Below are positions 25,527 through 33,434 of a stretch of 64,000 bases of DNA, piece by piece. Numbering within the stretch: position 1 is the first letter of the stretch; every line of letters begins with the position of its first letter. Both the position numbers and the translations under genes were made by a program. A model generated the notes under the pieces. That model worked only from the letters and a program-made list of their open reading frames with translations. It had not been told where the DNA came from and searched no databases. Source of the stretch: Streptomyces sp. JB150 (GTDB lineage: Bacteria > Actinomycetota > Actinomycetes > Streptomycetales > Streptomycetaceae); contig NZ_CP049780.1 of assembly GCF_011193355.1 (NCBI RefSeq), positions 2,664,262 to 2,728,261 on the forward strand, read 5' to 3'.

Positions 25527-26102
25527 TCACCCACGCGTCCCAGCCCCGATCGACGTGAAGATCTCGACCCACTCACTGTACTCATGGCCAAAAGGCCGCG
25601 GGTCTTGAGCCGCGATGGATCGCTTGAGCGCATCAACTGTGCCCTCAAGCTCCTCGAGGAACTCCTCATCCTCGTCGTAGTCCTCGGGAAGACCCTGAAC
25701 AAGGCGTGTCAGCTGGCAGACGGTGTAAACGAGGGACGACACATCACCGTGCAGCGGAATGGGCCGCATGATCCCCTCGGCGAGCTGGTGCACCTCACCC
25801 GACCGAGCGTCCAGGACGACGGCACTGATCTCGAAATTGCCGAGCATGATCCAATCGGAGGCACCGGGTGGGAGGTCCCACGTTCCACCCAGCTCGTGTA
25901 CCGCAACCTTGCGCAGGGCCGTGGACGTTCCCTCCGCCCCCGCGAAGGAGATGAACTCGTTCTCGGGCAGACCGATCTCACTCAAGAACCTGAGCGTCTC
26001 CCCGCCGACTCCGACGGCTTCCGCCGCCTCCCGCGGAACCAGCCTGATCCGGTCCTCACCGAAGGTGGCAACGAGCTCTTGCCGAGTAATGCCGAAAATC
26101 AT
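25527..26102 (-). CDS. SUKH-4-like immunity protein
   Basis: 191 aa, acidic, no signal or membrane segment. The run FLSEIGLPENEFISFAGAEG, then GASDWIMLGNFEISAVVLD, SGEVHQLAEG and SSLVYTVCQLTRLV is the SUKH-4 pattern (the SMI1/KNR4-like immunity superfamily). SUKH proteins neutralise diverse polymorphic toxins by binding them. The gene begins 19 bp after the deaminase-toxin gene on the same strand, the usual toxin-immunity order. Base composition is less GC-rich than surrounding genes, consistent with horizontal transfer. The acidic patch PEDYDEDEEFLEELEGT near residues 140-156 may face a basic toxin surface. Confidence 0.8.
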   Translation of the reverse strand: MIFGITRQELVATFGEDRIRLVPREAAEAVGVGGETLRFLSEIGLPENEFISFAGAEGTSTALRKVAVHELGGTWDLPPGASDWIMLGNFEISAVVLDARSGEVHQLAEGIMRPIPLHGDVSSLVYTVCQLTRLVQGLPEDYDEDEEFLEELEGTVDALKRSIAAQDPRPFGHEYSEWVEIFTSIGAGTRG

Positions 26103-26121
26103 ACTTCCCCTGTGTCTTTCC

Positions 26122-27702
26122 TCACCCCGTATAGGGGTCGGACGGCGTGTGCGTCTTGTACCAGTTCTTCAGGTTCTTGCGATATTCAATGTGCTCAGCA
26201 TCCACACGCCTTCGATACTGATAGTCGCTCTCGCCTTCTTTTCGTTCCAGTGATTGATCGTACGCCTGCGAGTGAGTTACCGGCAGATTCTCACCGAAGT
26301 ACTTCGCAGTCCACCGGTCACAAAAGGAAGGAGGATTCTGGCACGGCTCCCGCTCGGTGTAGAGGGATTGCAAGCTGTCCTGCTGCCCTGCCCTCAGCAG
26401 CGGGTAACCCACAGATCGTTCAGAATGAACACTCTTGCTGTACCCGACCAGGATGAAATCGTGCCCGTCCTCGTCGATGAATCGCCCTGCAGCGTAGTTG
26501 TTGCCCGTCCAGTCCTTCCTAGCGTACCGGGCAGTCTGTGTGGCTCGAGCCAAGGGAGTCGAGCCAGGATCAATCGGCTGCGATTCAACACGCCCCTTGT
26601 CACCCGCCGAAACACTATAGGGGTTCTCCCCTCCGCCTCGCGGGCGCCAAGTACGGGTTCCGCCCTCTTCGGTCATAAGGAGCCGAATTCCGGACTCATC
26701 CGCACCACTGACCGGCGCAGTGGTTCCGTTGGGCATGAGCTGCACGACACTCCCGTCAAGATTGACCAGGTACATCGGCACATCACCGCTGTCGCAGCCG
26801 TCGAGATCCTCCTTGACCTTTTTGTCCTTCTCCTTGTGCTCTTTCTTGCTCTTGTCTATGTCGCCGCCGTGCTTCTTCAGCACATCGACCGTTTCATCGG
26901 CCTTCTTGTCGACGACGTCCTCGCACTTGTCCATGACAACGGCGAGCTTGTGGAAGCGGCTGTCCTTCCCGACCGATCCGCGGCGCTTGGCGCTGCCGGT
27001 CTTGTGGGCGCCCTTCTTCTTGTCGAAGTTCTCCCGCGTCTTGTCGTAGTCGCCGGTCGCCTTGTCGAAGTCGTCGAACTCGATGACGAGGTCCTGGGCC
27101 ATGTCGGCGGTACCGATGGCGTAGTCGGACGTCGTCTCGTCGCCCGCACCGAGGCGGTCGGTGAACACATCCTCGATCTTGGTGAGGATCTTGGCCTCGA
27201 TCTTGTCGGTCACCGTCTCGGTGACCTTCCCCACCGCGTAATCGATGGCCTCGTGCAGGGCCAGACGGCAGGCGCCGATCGCGGCTGCGCTGAGCAGCCC
27301 GCTGAGGCCGGCGGTGAAGAACATGCCGATGACACCGGCCGTGGCGGTCGCCGCCGTGGCCGACAACTCGGCTATGCAGGCTATCTTGCAGCCTTCTATG
27401 AAGCCGGCGCAGTCATCGAAGGCGTCCCCCAGTTCGTCCAGGGCGTTGGCGAAGGTCGTGAGGTCCTTCGTGGTGAGTTTGCCCCAGCGGCGGTCGATCG
27501 CCTGAACCGTCTTGCCCTTGCTGCGGCCACTGACGATGTGTCCGCAAGCCTTGTTGCCCTCGGCGATGACGTCCCGTATACCTTCGGCCAGGTTGCGGTA
27601 GTCCTTGGCGCTGTCGCGGACTTCGTCCTCATCGATGTTCGGCCATTCGACCCCCACCAGGTCGAGCACTTCGACGAGTTCATCAGGCAGCTGCTTGCCC
27701 AC
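26122..27702 (-). CDS. Polymorphic toxin: WXG100-like N-terminus with C-terminal deaminase domain
   Basis: 526 aa. Residues 1-110 are helical with a W-x-x-L element (RRWGKLTTKDLTTFANALDE) like WXG100/LXG proteins exported by type VII secretion. Residues about 110-160 are an Ala/Gly-rich amphipathic or hydrophobic stretch, 200-290 is Lys/Asp-rich helical linker, and about 390-480 is the toxin tip. The tip carries H-S-E (His426, Glu428) and P-C-x6-C (Cys454, Cys461 in TEREPCQNPPSFCDRW), the zinc and proton-shuttle residues of the cytidine-deaminase fold. It therefore probably deaminates bases in nucleic acid or nucleotides of a rival cell. The nearest deaminase subfamily is uncertain; the second motif is PCx6C and not the CxxC of DddA. 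The SUKH-4 gene follows as immunity. Confidence 0.8.
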   Translation of the reverse strand: MGKQLPDELVEVLDLVGVEWPNIDEDEVRDSAKDYRNLAEGIRDVIAEGNKACGHIVSGRSKGKTVQAIDRRWGKLTTKDLTTFANALDELGDAFDDCAGFIEGCKIACIAELSATAATATAGVIGMFFTAGLSGLLSAAAIGACRLALHEAIDYAVGKVTETVTDKIEAKILTKIEDVFTDRLGAGDETTSDYAIGTADMAQDLVIEFDDFDKATGDYDKTRENFDKKKGAHKTGSAKRRGSVGKDSRFHKLAVVMDKCEDVVDKKADETVDVLKKHGGDIDKSKKEHKEKDKKVKEDLDGCDSGDVPMYLVNLDGSVVQLMPNGTTAPVSGADESGIRLLMTEEGGTRTWRPRGGGENPYSVSAGDKGRVESQPIDPGSTPLARATQTARYARKDWTGNNYAAGRFIDEDGHDFILVGYSKSVHSERSVGYPLLRAGQQDSLQSLYTEREPCQNPPSFCDRWTAKYFGENLPVTHSQAYDQSLERKEGESDYQYRRRVDAEHIEYRKNLKNWYKTHTPSDPYTG

Positions 27703-27800
27703 GCGCTACGTCCCCCTCGTGGTCAACTCCCCTCACCTTCGCAATCGATCAGACGTACGTCAAACGTATCCTCGAAGCAAGCAGGCGGCTTGAGACACCC

Positions 27801-29489
27801 TCAGACCGGCCGGAGACACATCAGCGACTCGTCCGTTCCGATCAGCAGATCCCCTTCGCCGGTCACCGACAGGGAGTTGACCGGCGGACCCGGGCGGAAG
27901 GTGAGTCCCTCCTGTGCCTCCAAACGGTGATACTCGATCAGCCCGTCGCCCCAAGCGACGGCCAGGGTAAGGCCGGCCTTCGTCACGGTGGCCGCCAACG
28001 CGTTCACCGGACGGGGGCGTTCGGCTACTGGTAGGCCCATCGGGACGTGTCCGGGGCCCCATGCCCTGACCCGACCATCCGCTCCCCCGCTGTACACCAG
28101 CGGGGTGCGACCCGCTGCACCGTCCGCCCTGTCCACCGCAACGTCCACCACGGCCAGGGCTCGGACCGATCCCTCGTGCAGCCGCTCGGACACAGCCTCC
28201 CCCTTGGGGTCGCCGAGGAGCACGACATGCACCTGCCCCGTGGCGTCCGCCAAGGCCACCGCGAGTTCGGAAGCCGCGATGGCCGTGGCCCGTTCCTCTG
28301 CCGCTGCGGTCACGAGGGCACCAGCCGCCCGCTCACTCGCGCTCGATCCGTCGTCAAGCAGTGCCGCCAGGCCTGAAGGACGCGGTGCGGTGGGCAGGCG
28401 CCGCGTCTGCAGACGGCCTTCCGAGTCCACGACCGCCACCGTCCCATCCGCCAAGGCGCACAGGTCGGCGACATCCGGCACCGGTTCGGGAAGACGGCCG
28501 GCCGGTGCAGCGTCGGAGAGCGACACGAGTCGCAGGGTGCCCTGGTGGTCGGCGACGAGTAGCCGCCCTTCCAATGGGCCGGGGCTGTCGGACGCCAGCG
28601 CGAGAACGGGGCCGGGCCACGGTGGGGTCACGTCTCCGCGTACGCGGCTCCAGAGCAGCCGCCACGGCGCCCCGGACGCCAGTTGCTCCAGCGCGGGCCG
28701 CACCCGCGGATCCGCCCCGTCGCCGAGCCCGGCCAGCAGAACGAGGGCCCTGTCGGCGGGTTCATGATCGTGCAGCAGGGACTGGCCCGCGCGCAGCCAG
28801 GCCGCACGCAGACCGCCTTGCTCATCCGGATTCGTCTCGTACGCTGTCGTCACCCGGCTCGGGTCCGCCGTACAGATGACGTCCGGGTCGTCGAGGTTGA
28901 GTGGCTTCTCAGCGGTTTCGGCGGGTGGCGGACCCAGCGGCGTAGGATGGGTGGCCCGCCATGCCTCGGCGCGGACAGGGTCCGTCCAGTGCGGCTCGTC
29001 CAGGTCCAGCACCGCCGGTGCGAGCGCCTTCAGTGCCGGTACAGCATCGACACCTGTCCGCGCCTCGACGACCAGTCGTAGGTGCTCCAGGCCGACCAGC
29101 CCGCTCACAAGATCGGTCAGCGCCTGCGGGTCGGTGGCAGCGTGCAGGTCCGGCAGGACGATCACGGTACGGCGCATGTCAGCCGCGAGGACTGCGCGCA
29201 GCTCTCCGGGCGCGCGTGCCGTCACTCCGAGCTGGTCTGCCAACGTCCAGACGGCCACCCGAACGCCCTGCCCGGCCAAAGGGGCGAACCCGTGCACACG
29301 CCGCTCGGGCACTGTCCCGGGACGAGACCCGTGGGCCACCAGCCAGGCCATCAACTGCGACTTACCGCAGCCGGCGCTGCCCGTCACCAGGCACAGGCGC
29401 GGTGCCGCCGGGTCCGTCAGCCAGCTCAGCAGGGCGGCTCCGGCCGGTTCCCGACCCGCCGCCGGGCGCGCCCATATGCCCGCGTTCAC
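27801..29489 (-). CDS. P-loop NTPase with C-terminal beta-propeller-like repeats
   Basis: 562 aa. Walker A GSAGCGKSQL is near residues 37-46, a probable Walker B TVIVLPDLHA near 108, and the C-terminal part (about 290-562) holds degenerate WD/propeller repeats (PLVYSGGADGRVRAWGPGHV, LLVADHQGTLRLVSL, DLLIGTDESLMCLRPV). This looks like a small STAND-type ATPase: a conformational switch with a propeller sensor and no obvious effector domain. Its ATG overlaps the stop of the SUKH-4/deaminase fusion gene by 4 bp (ATGA), so the two act together. Its role may be regulatory within the deaminase system. Confidence 0.75.
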   Translation of the reverse strand: MNAGIWARPAAGREPAGAALLSWLTDPAAPRLCLVTGSAGCGKSQLMAWLVAHGSRPGTVPERRVHGFAPLAGQGVRVAVWTLADQLGVTARAPGELRAVLAADMRRTVIVLPDLHAATDPQALTDLVSGLVGLEHLRLVVEARTGVDAVPALKALAPAVLDLDEPHWTDPVRAEAWRATHPTPLGPPPAETAEKPLNLDDPDVICTADPSRVTTAYETNPDEQGGLRAAWLRAGQSLLHDHEPADRALVLLAGLGDGADPRVRPALEQLASGAPWRLLWSRVRGDVTPPWPGPVLALASDSPGPLEGRLLVADHQGTLRLVSLSDAAPAGRLPEPVPDVADLCALADGTVAVVDSEGRLQTRRLPTAPRPSGLAALLDDGSSASERAAGALVTAAAEERATAIAASELAVALADATGQVHVVLLGDPKGEAVSERLHEGSVRALAVVDVAVDRADGAAGRTPLVYSGGADGRVRAWGPGHVPMGLPVAERPRPVNALAATVTKAGLTLAVAWGDGLIEYHRLEAQEGLTFRPGPPVNSLSVTGEGDLLIGTDESLMCLRPV

Positions 29490-30364
29490 CGGCGGCCCGC
29501 CTGCTGTGCCGCGAAGGTGATCAACTCCTTCACGCCCTGCTCCCGGCCGGCGGCGTCATCACCGTAGTCGAAGCTGTGGGTGAACTCAGCCTGGGGGAAG
29601 ACGCGGTGCAGCCACACGGCGCAGTAGTGACCGGGCATCATGCACGGCTGCAGCTCGCAATAGATCCGGCGCACTCGCTCCGCGGGTACCCCCTCCCTTT
29701 CCAGCCGACGCCGGAGTATCTCCTCAGGGTGGAGTCGTCCAGGTCCGGTGGCGTCCGTGACGATCTGCCTGGCGCCGGTTTCATCGATGTACTCGAAGGC
29801 TGCGGAGAAAGGGAAGTTGAGGGTGTGGCGTACGTCGTCCAGAATGCGTGGCCACCAGCTCTCCCGCTCCTCGAAGGCCGTCGGGTCGATGCCGCGCACC
29901 TCCTCGTTGAGCCGGCGGAAGGCCGCCGCTGCCTCCGGCAGGCCCGGCGCGGCGGCGATCACGGGTAGTCCGCGGTCCAGTGCCGCCAGGCAGGCGTTCA
30001 ACGTGGCGAGGTCCGTGTTGACGAACATGTCGTCCGCCTCACCATCGAGGAACACCGCCTGCACCGCACCATCCGGACGCACGCACAGCTGGGCGAGTCC
30101 GTCGTGGCCGATCCGCGCCCACTGCTCCAGCTCTGCCGGGAGATGCCGGGCGCCTCGGTGTCCCGCGTACGTTCCCAGTGGTACAGCGTCAGTGGTGGTG
30201 GCGGCCAGGAAGTAAGGGGCGACCTGCACCGGCACACCCGTCTCCGTCAGCCACGAGCGCGACGCCTCCGGCACGTGCGCACCAGCTGCCCCGGCCAGGC
30301 CGAAGCGACGCATCCCGTCACGGCCGAAGTGGGCAACAGCCGGATCCGTAAAAGGCGTGGACAT
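29486..30364 (-). CDS. SUKH-4 domain fused to a deaminase-like domain
   Basis: 292 aa. Residues 1-140 show the SUKH-4 pattern (RRFGLAGAAGAHVPEASRSW, GVPVQVAPYFLAA, LAQLCVRPDGAVQAVFLDG, NTDLATLNACLAALDR). Residues about 165-292 look like a nucleic-acid/nucleotide deaminase: H-P-E (His212, Glu214) and P-C-x6-C (Cys241, Cys248 in YCELQPCMMPGHYC). All zinc and catalytic residues are present, so it may be active. An immunity domain joined to a toxin-type domain in a cytosolic protein with no export signal is unusual. It could be a self-inhibited effector, a decoy, or an antiphage enzyme gated by the coupled P-loop protein. It is the first gene of the minus-strand cluster. Confidence 0.75.
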   Translation of the reverse strand: MSTPFTDPAVAHFGRDGMRRFGLAGAAGAHVPEASRSWLTETGVPVQVAPYFLAATTTDAVPLGTYAGHRGARHLPAELEQWARIGHDGLAQLCVRPDGAVQAVFLDGEADDMFVNTDLATLNACLAALDRGLPVIAAAPGLPEAAAAFRRLNEEVRGIDPTAFEERESWWPRILDDVRHTLNFPFSAAFEYIDETGARQIVTDATGPGRLHPEEILRRRLEREGVPAERVRRIYCELQPCMMPGHYCAVWLHRVFPQAEFTHSFDYGDDAAGREQGVKELITFAAQQAGRR

Positions 30365-30577
30365 GGAGAAACCTCACTGCGAACGAACGAGCGGTCAATC
30401 CCGACCTTAGACCGCAACCGGTCCGGCGGCCCTCCGCCTCCGCTGCGGCCGGGCCCCCAGGCGAGGTACCCGGCTGTGGTCGCCCATCGACATACCAACG
30501 AGTTTCTCGACCGGCACCTTGCCCCGAGCGTCATGAACGGCCACACACTCGGGGAGGGCGAGGAAGCGTCGGCCGGG
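30365..30577. other. Intergenic, upstream of the SUKH-4/deaminase gene
   Basis: 213 bp between two same-strand genes. It should hold the promoter of the 29486-30364 gene. No clear -35/-10 pair or repeat was seen. Confidence 0.4.
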
Positions 30578-31429
30578 TCAGACGGCGGCCAGGTCGCGGT
30601 GGACGACCTTGGCGACGTTCTGGATGGTGGTGATGCCGTAGTTCATGGTGCTGTTGCCGTGGGTCAGCACCGTGATGGTGTAGTCGTGGCCGCCGCCCTT
30701 GAAGGCGCCGATGCTGTGGACCCGCCAGCCGTTGGTGGCGCGCGAGAGCCAGCCGTTCTTCACGGCGACGGTGACGCCGGCGGGGACGCCGTACGGGGTG
30801 CCCCAGCGCTGCGAGGAGACGACCTGGCTCATGAGCTTGAGGATGTACGCGCGGGAGTTGTCGCTGAGGACGGTGTTCTTGGCGGTGATGAGCTTCAGCA
30901 GTTTCTGCTCGTCGGTCACCGTGATCTGGGTCAGGCCCCAGTAGCCGTTCGCGCCGGGCTTGGTCTGGGTCATGCCCGCGGCGGCGAGGAAGCCCTTGAT
31001 CTTCGTCATGCCGAGCTGCTTCCACAGGGTGCTCGTGGAGGCGTTGTCCGACTTGGTGATCATCGCCTTCGCGAGGCTCGCCTCACGCTCGGTGAGATAC
31101 CGGCCCTGGTTCTTCGCGTCCCACAGCAGGGCGGCGAGGACGGTGACCTTGACCACGCTCGCCGAGTCGAAGGCGGTGGAGGCGCGCAGCGTGCACGTCG
31201 TCTTGGTGCTGCGGTCGTACACACCGACCGCGATCGTGCCCTTGCGGTTGGCGAGGGCGGCGGTGATGTCCTTCTTCAGCTTCGCCGCGAGGGCGGCGTT
31301 CGCCGAGGTGCAGCTGACGGTGGGGGTGGCGGCGGCCGCCGGGGACGCGGCTGCCGCCGTGGATATGAGGGCGCCGGCGGCGAGAGTGGCGCCGAGCACG
31401 TGGGTACGGCGCGGTCTGAGGTGAGCCAT
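30578..31429 (-). CDS. Secreted class A beta-lactamase-fold serine hydrolase
   Basis: 283 aa. The signal peptide (HVLGATLAAGALISTAAAAS, cleavage near AAA about residue 33) precedes a beta-lactamase/transpeptidase fold with S-V-V-K (SxxK, in DSASVVKVTVLAALL, about residue 90), S-D-N in ITKSDNAST and K-N-G in AVKNGWLS in place of KTG. The Ser-Asp-Asn loop and overall length fit class A enzymes, but there is no clear ExxLN omega-loop motif, so hydrolysis of beta-lactams is doubtful. It may be a cell-wall amidohydrolase or esterase. Monocistronic. Confidence 0.82.
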   Translation of the reverse strand: MAHLRPRRTHVLGATLAAGALISTAAAASPAAAATPTVSCTSANAALAAKLKKDITAALANRKGTIAVGVYDRSTKTTCTLRASTAFDSASVVKVTVLAALLWDAKNQGRYLTEREASLAKAMITKSDNASTSTLWKQLGMTKIKGFLAAAGMTQTKPGANGYWGLTQITVTDEQKLLKLITAKNTVLSDNSRAYILKLMSQVVSSQRWGTPYGVPAGVTVAVKNGWLSRATNGWRVHSIGAFKGGGHDYTITVLTHGNSTMNYGITTIQNVAKVVHRDLAAV

Positions 31430-31475
31430 GCCCTACTTGACTCACGGGCCTGGCCAACGGTTGCACGCACCGCTG

Positions 31476-31754
31476 TCACGGCAGGCCGGCACCCCGGCTC
31501 TCGGCGATCCGGTGGACGTCGGCCAGCGCCTCGCGCATGCGGGCGAGCGTGAAGCGGAGCTGCGCGGCGGTCACGCGCTCGTCCGCGAGCAGGTCCGCCG
31601 CGTGGTCGAGCAGCCCCGCGGCCATGTCCAGTCGCACGCGCTCCACCGTGTCGGCCGACCGGGACAGGAGGCCGTTCCCGTCCGTGACGACGATGCAGCG
31701 CTTGCCGTCCGCCCCGGTCCAGGACAGCACCCGCCCGTGCGCGTCGCCCGTCAC
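31476..31754 (-). CDS. Small conserved protein next to the XRE/DUF397 module
   Basis: 92 aa, cytosolic. The N-terminal strand-rich part (RVLSWTGADGKRCIVVTDGN) is followed by helices (LLDHAADLLADERVTAAQLR). The GTG start overlaps the stop of the upstream small gene (GTGA at 31751-31754) and has GGAGGCGGGCAG ahead of it. Proteins of this kind commonly accompany XRE/DUF397 pairs in Streptomyces. Function unknown. Confidence 0.65.
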   Translation of the reverse strand: MTGDAHGRVLSWTGADGKRCIVVTDGNGLLSRSADTVERVRLDMAAGLLDHAADLLADERVTAAQLRFTLARMREALADVHRIAESRGAGLP

Positions 31755-31966
31755 CTGCCCGCCTCCCTCTCCACCGCCGGCATGCCGAGCGAGCCGAGGC
31801 CGATCCCCGGCACCGCGGCCGGGCGGGCCGTACCCGGACGCGGCGGCCGCGGACCGGCGGGGCGGACGGACGGCCCCTGGACGCCGGCACCGGGGCGCCG
31901 TCGGCGGCGCAGCAGCCGGAGCAGCGGTTCGGTGAGACCGGTGATGCGGGTGATGCGGTGGGACAT
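31751..31966 (-). CDS. Small Arg/Pro-rich protein, divergent from XRE regulator
   Basis: 71 aa. It begins MSHRITRITGLTEPLLRLL, followed by an Arg cluster and a Pro/Gly/Arg-rich tail. The N-terminus resembles short proteins found upstream of XRE/DUF397 modules in other streptomycetes. ATG 31966 has a GAGTCGAGG ribosome binding site. It is translationally coupled to the 92-aa protein and divergent from the XRE gene (120 bp between). Function unknown; composition alone would not support it, but the coupling does. Confidence 0.5.
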   Translation of the reverse strand: MSHRITRITGLTEPLLRLLRRRRRPGAGVQGPSVRPAGPRPPRPGTARPAAVPGIGLGSLGMPAVEREAGR

Positions 31967-32086
31967 GCCTCGACTCCATGCGGTGTTCGCTCTCTGTGGT
32001 GATCCGCTCACAGACTGAGAGGAGCTTGGCTAGGCTCGCCGGGGGGTCGGGTGTGACCAGTCACTTGTCGCAAGGGAGTCGATCCG

Positions 32087-32883
32087 GTGGGCACCATCTA
32101 CGGCGATTGGCTCAAGCAGCAGCGCGAGGCGGCCGGCCTGACACAGCAGCAACTGGCCGACATGGCGATCATGACCCGTTCGCACATCGCCCACATCGAG
32201 GCGGGCCGCAGGGTGCCGTCACACGAGGACGCGCGACGGCTGGACAGGACTCTGAACACGGGGAACGTGTTGAGCAGTTTTCTGCCGCGGGACGAGGACG
32301 TGTCGATCGCCGAGTACTTCGAGAAGGTGCGCGTACTCGAACAACAGGCGTCGGTGATCCTCGAGTTCGCCGTGGCGTACTTCCCGGGCATTCTCCAGAC
32401 GGAAAGGTACGCGCGTGCGGTTCTGGGCTCGGCGTTCCCTCCGGTGAGTGAAGAGGAGCGTGACAGGCGCGTTGTCACACGCCTTGAGCGGGCGAAGATC
32501 CTCGAGGATCCGGTGACGCCCGTCGTGTGGGCGATGCTGGACGAGACCGTGTTGCGGCGCCCCATCGGCGGCGCCGAGGTCATGGCGGAGCAGATCACGC
32601 ACGTCGTACGGCTGGCCGAGACCGGGCGTATCCGCGCGCATGTGATGCCGTTCAGCGTGGGGGGCATCCGCTCGCCAAGGGCATGCTCACGCTGATGTGC
32701 TTCGAGGACCAGCCGCCTCTCGCCTACACCGAGGGTCACGGGATGGGGAAACTGCACGACTCTCCCTCCGTGGTCCGCCAGTTGGAGAATCGCTACAGTC
32801 TCGCGCTGAGCGACGCGTTGCCGCTCAAGGAGTCGTTGGCCTTGCTCAGGACCGTTGCGAAGGAGTACGGGCACCATGACTGA
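32087..32883 (+). pseudogene. XRE-family regulator with DUF5753, frameshifted
   Basis: The first frame (32087-32695) encodes the helix-turn-helix (YGDWLKQQREAAGLTQQQLA, RSHIAHIEAGRRVPS) and most of a DUF5753 ligand-type domain, then ends early after MPFSVGG with an unrelated tail. The rest of the domain (HPLAKGMLTLMCFEDQPPLA ... TVAKEYGHHD) is in the next frame and ends at 32883. Adding one G to the six-G run at 32658-32663 restores a 265-aa protein of normal length. It could be a real null, a sequencing indel in the homopolymer or a slippage-prone switch. Its stop overlaps the DUF397 start by 8 bp. These XRE proteins usually control the adjacent DUF397 partner. Confidence 0.8.
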
Positions 32884-33097
32884 CCGCGCGATAACGAACG
32901 CGGCCACACTGAACGGCTGGCGCAAGTCGTCCTACAGCGGGCCGGAGGCCGACAGATGCCTCGAAGTCCTCGACCACCACCCCACCGGCATCCCCGTCCG
33001 CGACTCCAAGAACCCGGCCGGCCCCGCCGTGGTCTTCCCGGCGGCCGGTTGGGCCTTGTTCGTCAGGGCGGTCGGGAACGGCACTCTCCCGGTCTGA
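32876..33097 (+). CDS. DUF397 protein, copy 1
   Basis: 73 aa with the family core LNGWRKSSYSGPEADRCLEV and VRDSKNPAGPAVVFPAAGW. DUF397 genes pair with XRE regulators (for example WhiJ-type and Scr1/Scr2-type pairs of S. coelicolor) and are thought to act as small partners or toxin-like effectors in development and antibiotic control. The ATG overlaps the end of the XRE gene, so translation would normally be coupled; the upstream frameshift may reduce it. Confidence 0.9.
   Translation: MTDRAITNAATLNGWRKSSYSGPEADRCLEVLDHHPTGIPVRDSKNPAGPAVVFPAAGWALFVRAVGNGTLPV
32963..33064 (+). repeat. 102-bp direct repeat, left copy
   Basis: The 3' part of DUF397 copy 1 is identical at 101 of 102 bases to 33236-33337 in copy 2; the only change is C/A in the codon region GACCACC versus GACAACC. 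The repeat marks a recent duplication or gene conversion. Confidence 0.93.
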
Positions 33098-33148
33098 CCG
33101 GAGGGCGCCGCTGCAGGCATGCGACTCACCGTAGGGAGCACGGAGACC

Positions 33149-33385
33149 ATGGCTGAGCACACCATCCCGAACACAGCCGCGCTGAGCGGCTGGCGCAAGT
33201 CCTCGCACAGTGACAACAACGCCGGCAGCTGCCTGGAAGTCCTCGACAACCACCCCACCGGCATCCCCGTCCGCGACTCCAAGAACCCGGCCGGCCCCGC
33301 CGTGGTCTTCCCGGCGGCCGGTTGGGCCTTGTTCGTCGGTGCGGTGAGGGACGGCGGACTGCCGGTTCGCCCGGCGCTCACATGA
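33149..33385 (+). CDS. DUF397 protein, copy 2
   Basis: 78 aa. ATG 33149 follows GGGAGCACGGAGACC. The first 30 residues (AEHTIPNTAALSGWRKSSHS) differ from copy 1, whereas residues from EVLD to the W-A-L-F-V block are essentially identical because of the 102-bp repeat; the C-terminus has a five-residue extension. Two DUF397 partners behind one XRE gene could allow dosage or specificity differences. Confidence 0.9.
   Translation: MAEHTIPNTAALSGWRKSSHSDNNAGSCLEVLDNHPTGIPVRDSKNPAGPAVVFPAAGWALFVGAVRDGGLPVRPALT
33236..33337 (+). repeat. 102-bp direct repeat, right copy
   Basis: Second copy of the repeat described at 32963-33064, period 273 bp. Confidence 0.93.
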
Positions 33386-33434
33386 CGAGGCCGGGCAGCG
33401 GGTAGGACTACGCCGGGCCGACGAAGGGGGCGCG

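Noticed and set aside
25330..25572. 80-codon frame as an intact gene
   Set aside because: Its first part is Arg/Pro-rich noise. Only the tail after the 20-bp duplication is protein-like, so the locus is described as a frameshifted remnant.
26254..27930. 558-codon plus-strand frame
   Set aside because: Antisense to the deaminase toxin; no motifs and atypical composition.
32527..32883. Separate 118-codon gene within the XRE locus
   Set aside because: Only its C-terminal part is protein-like, and it continues the XRE domain after the frameshift; it is treated as part of that gene.
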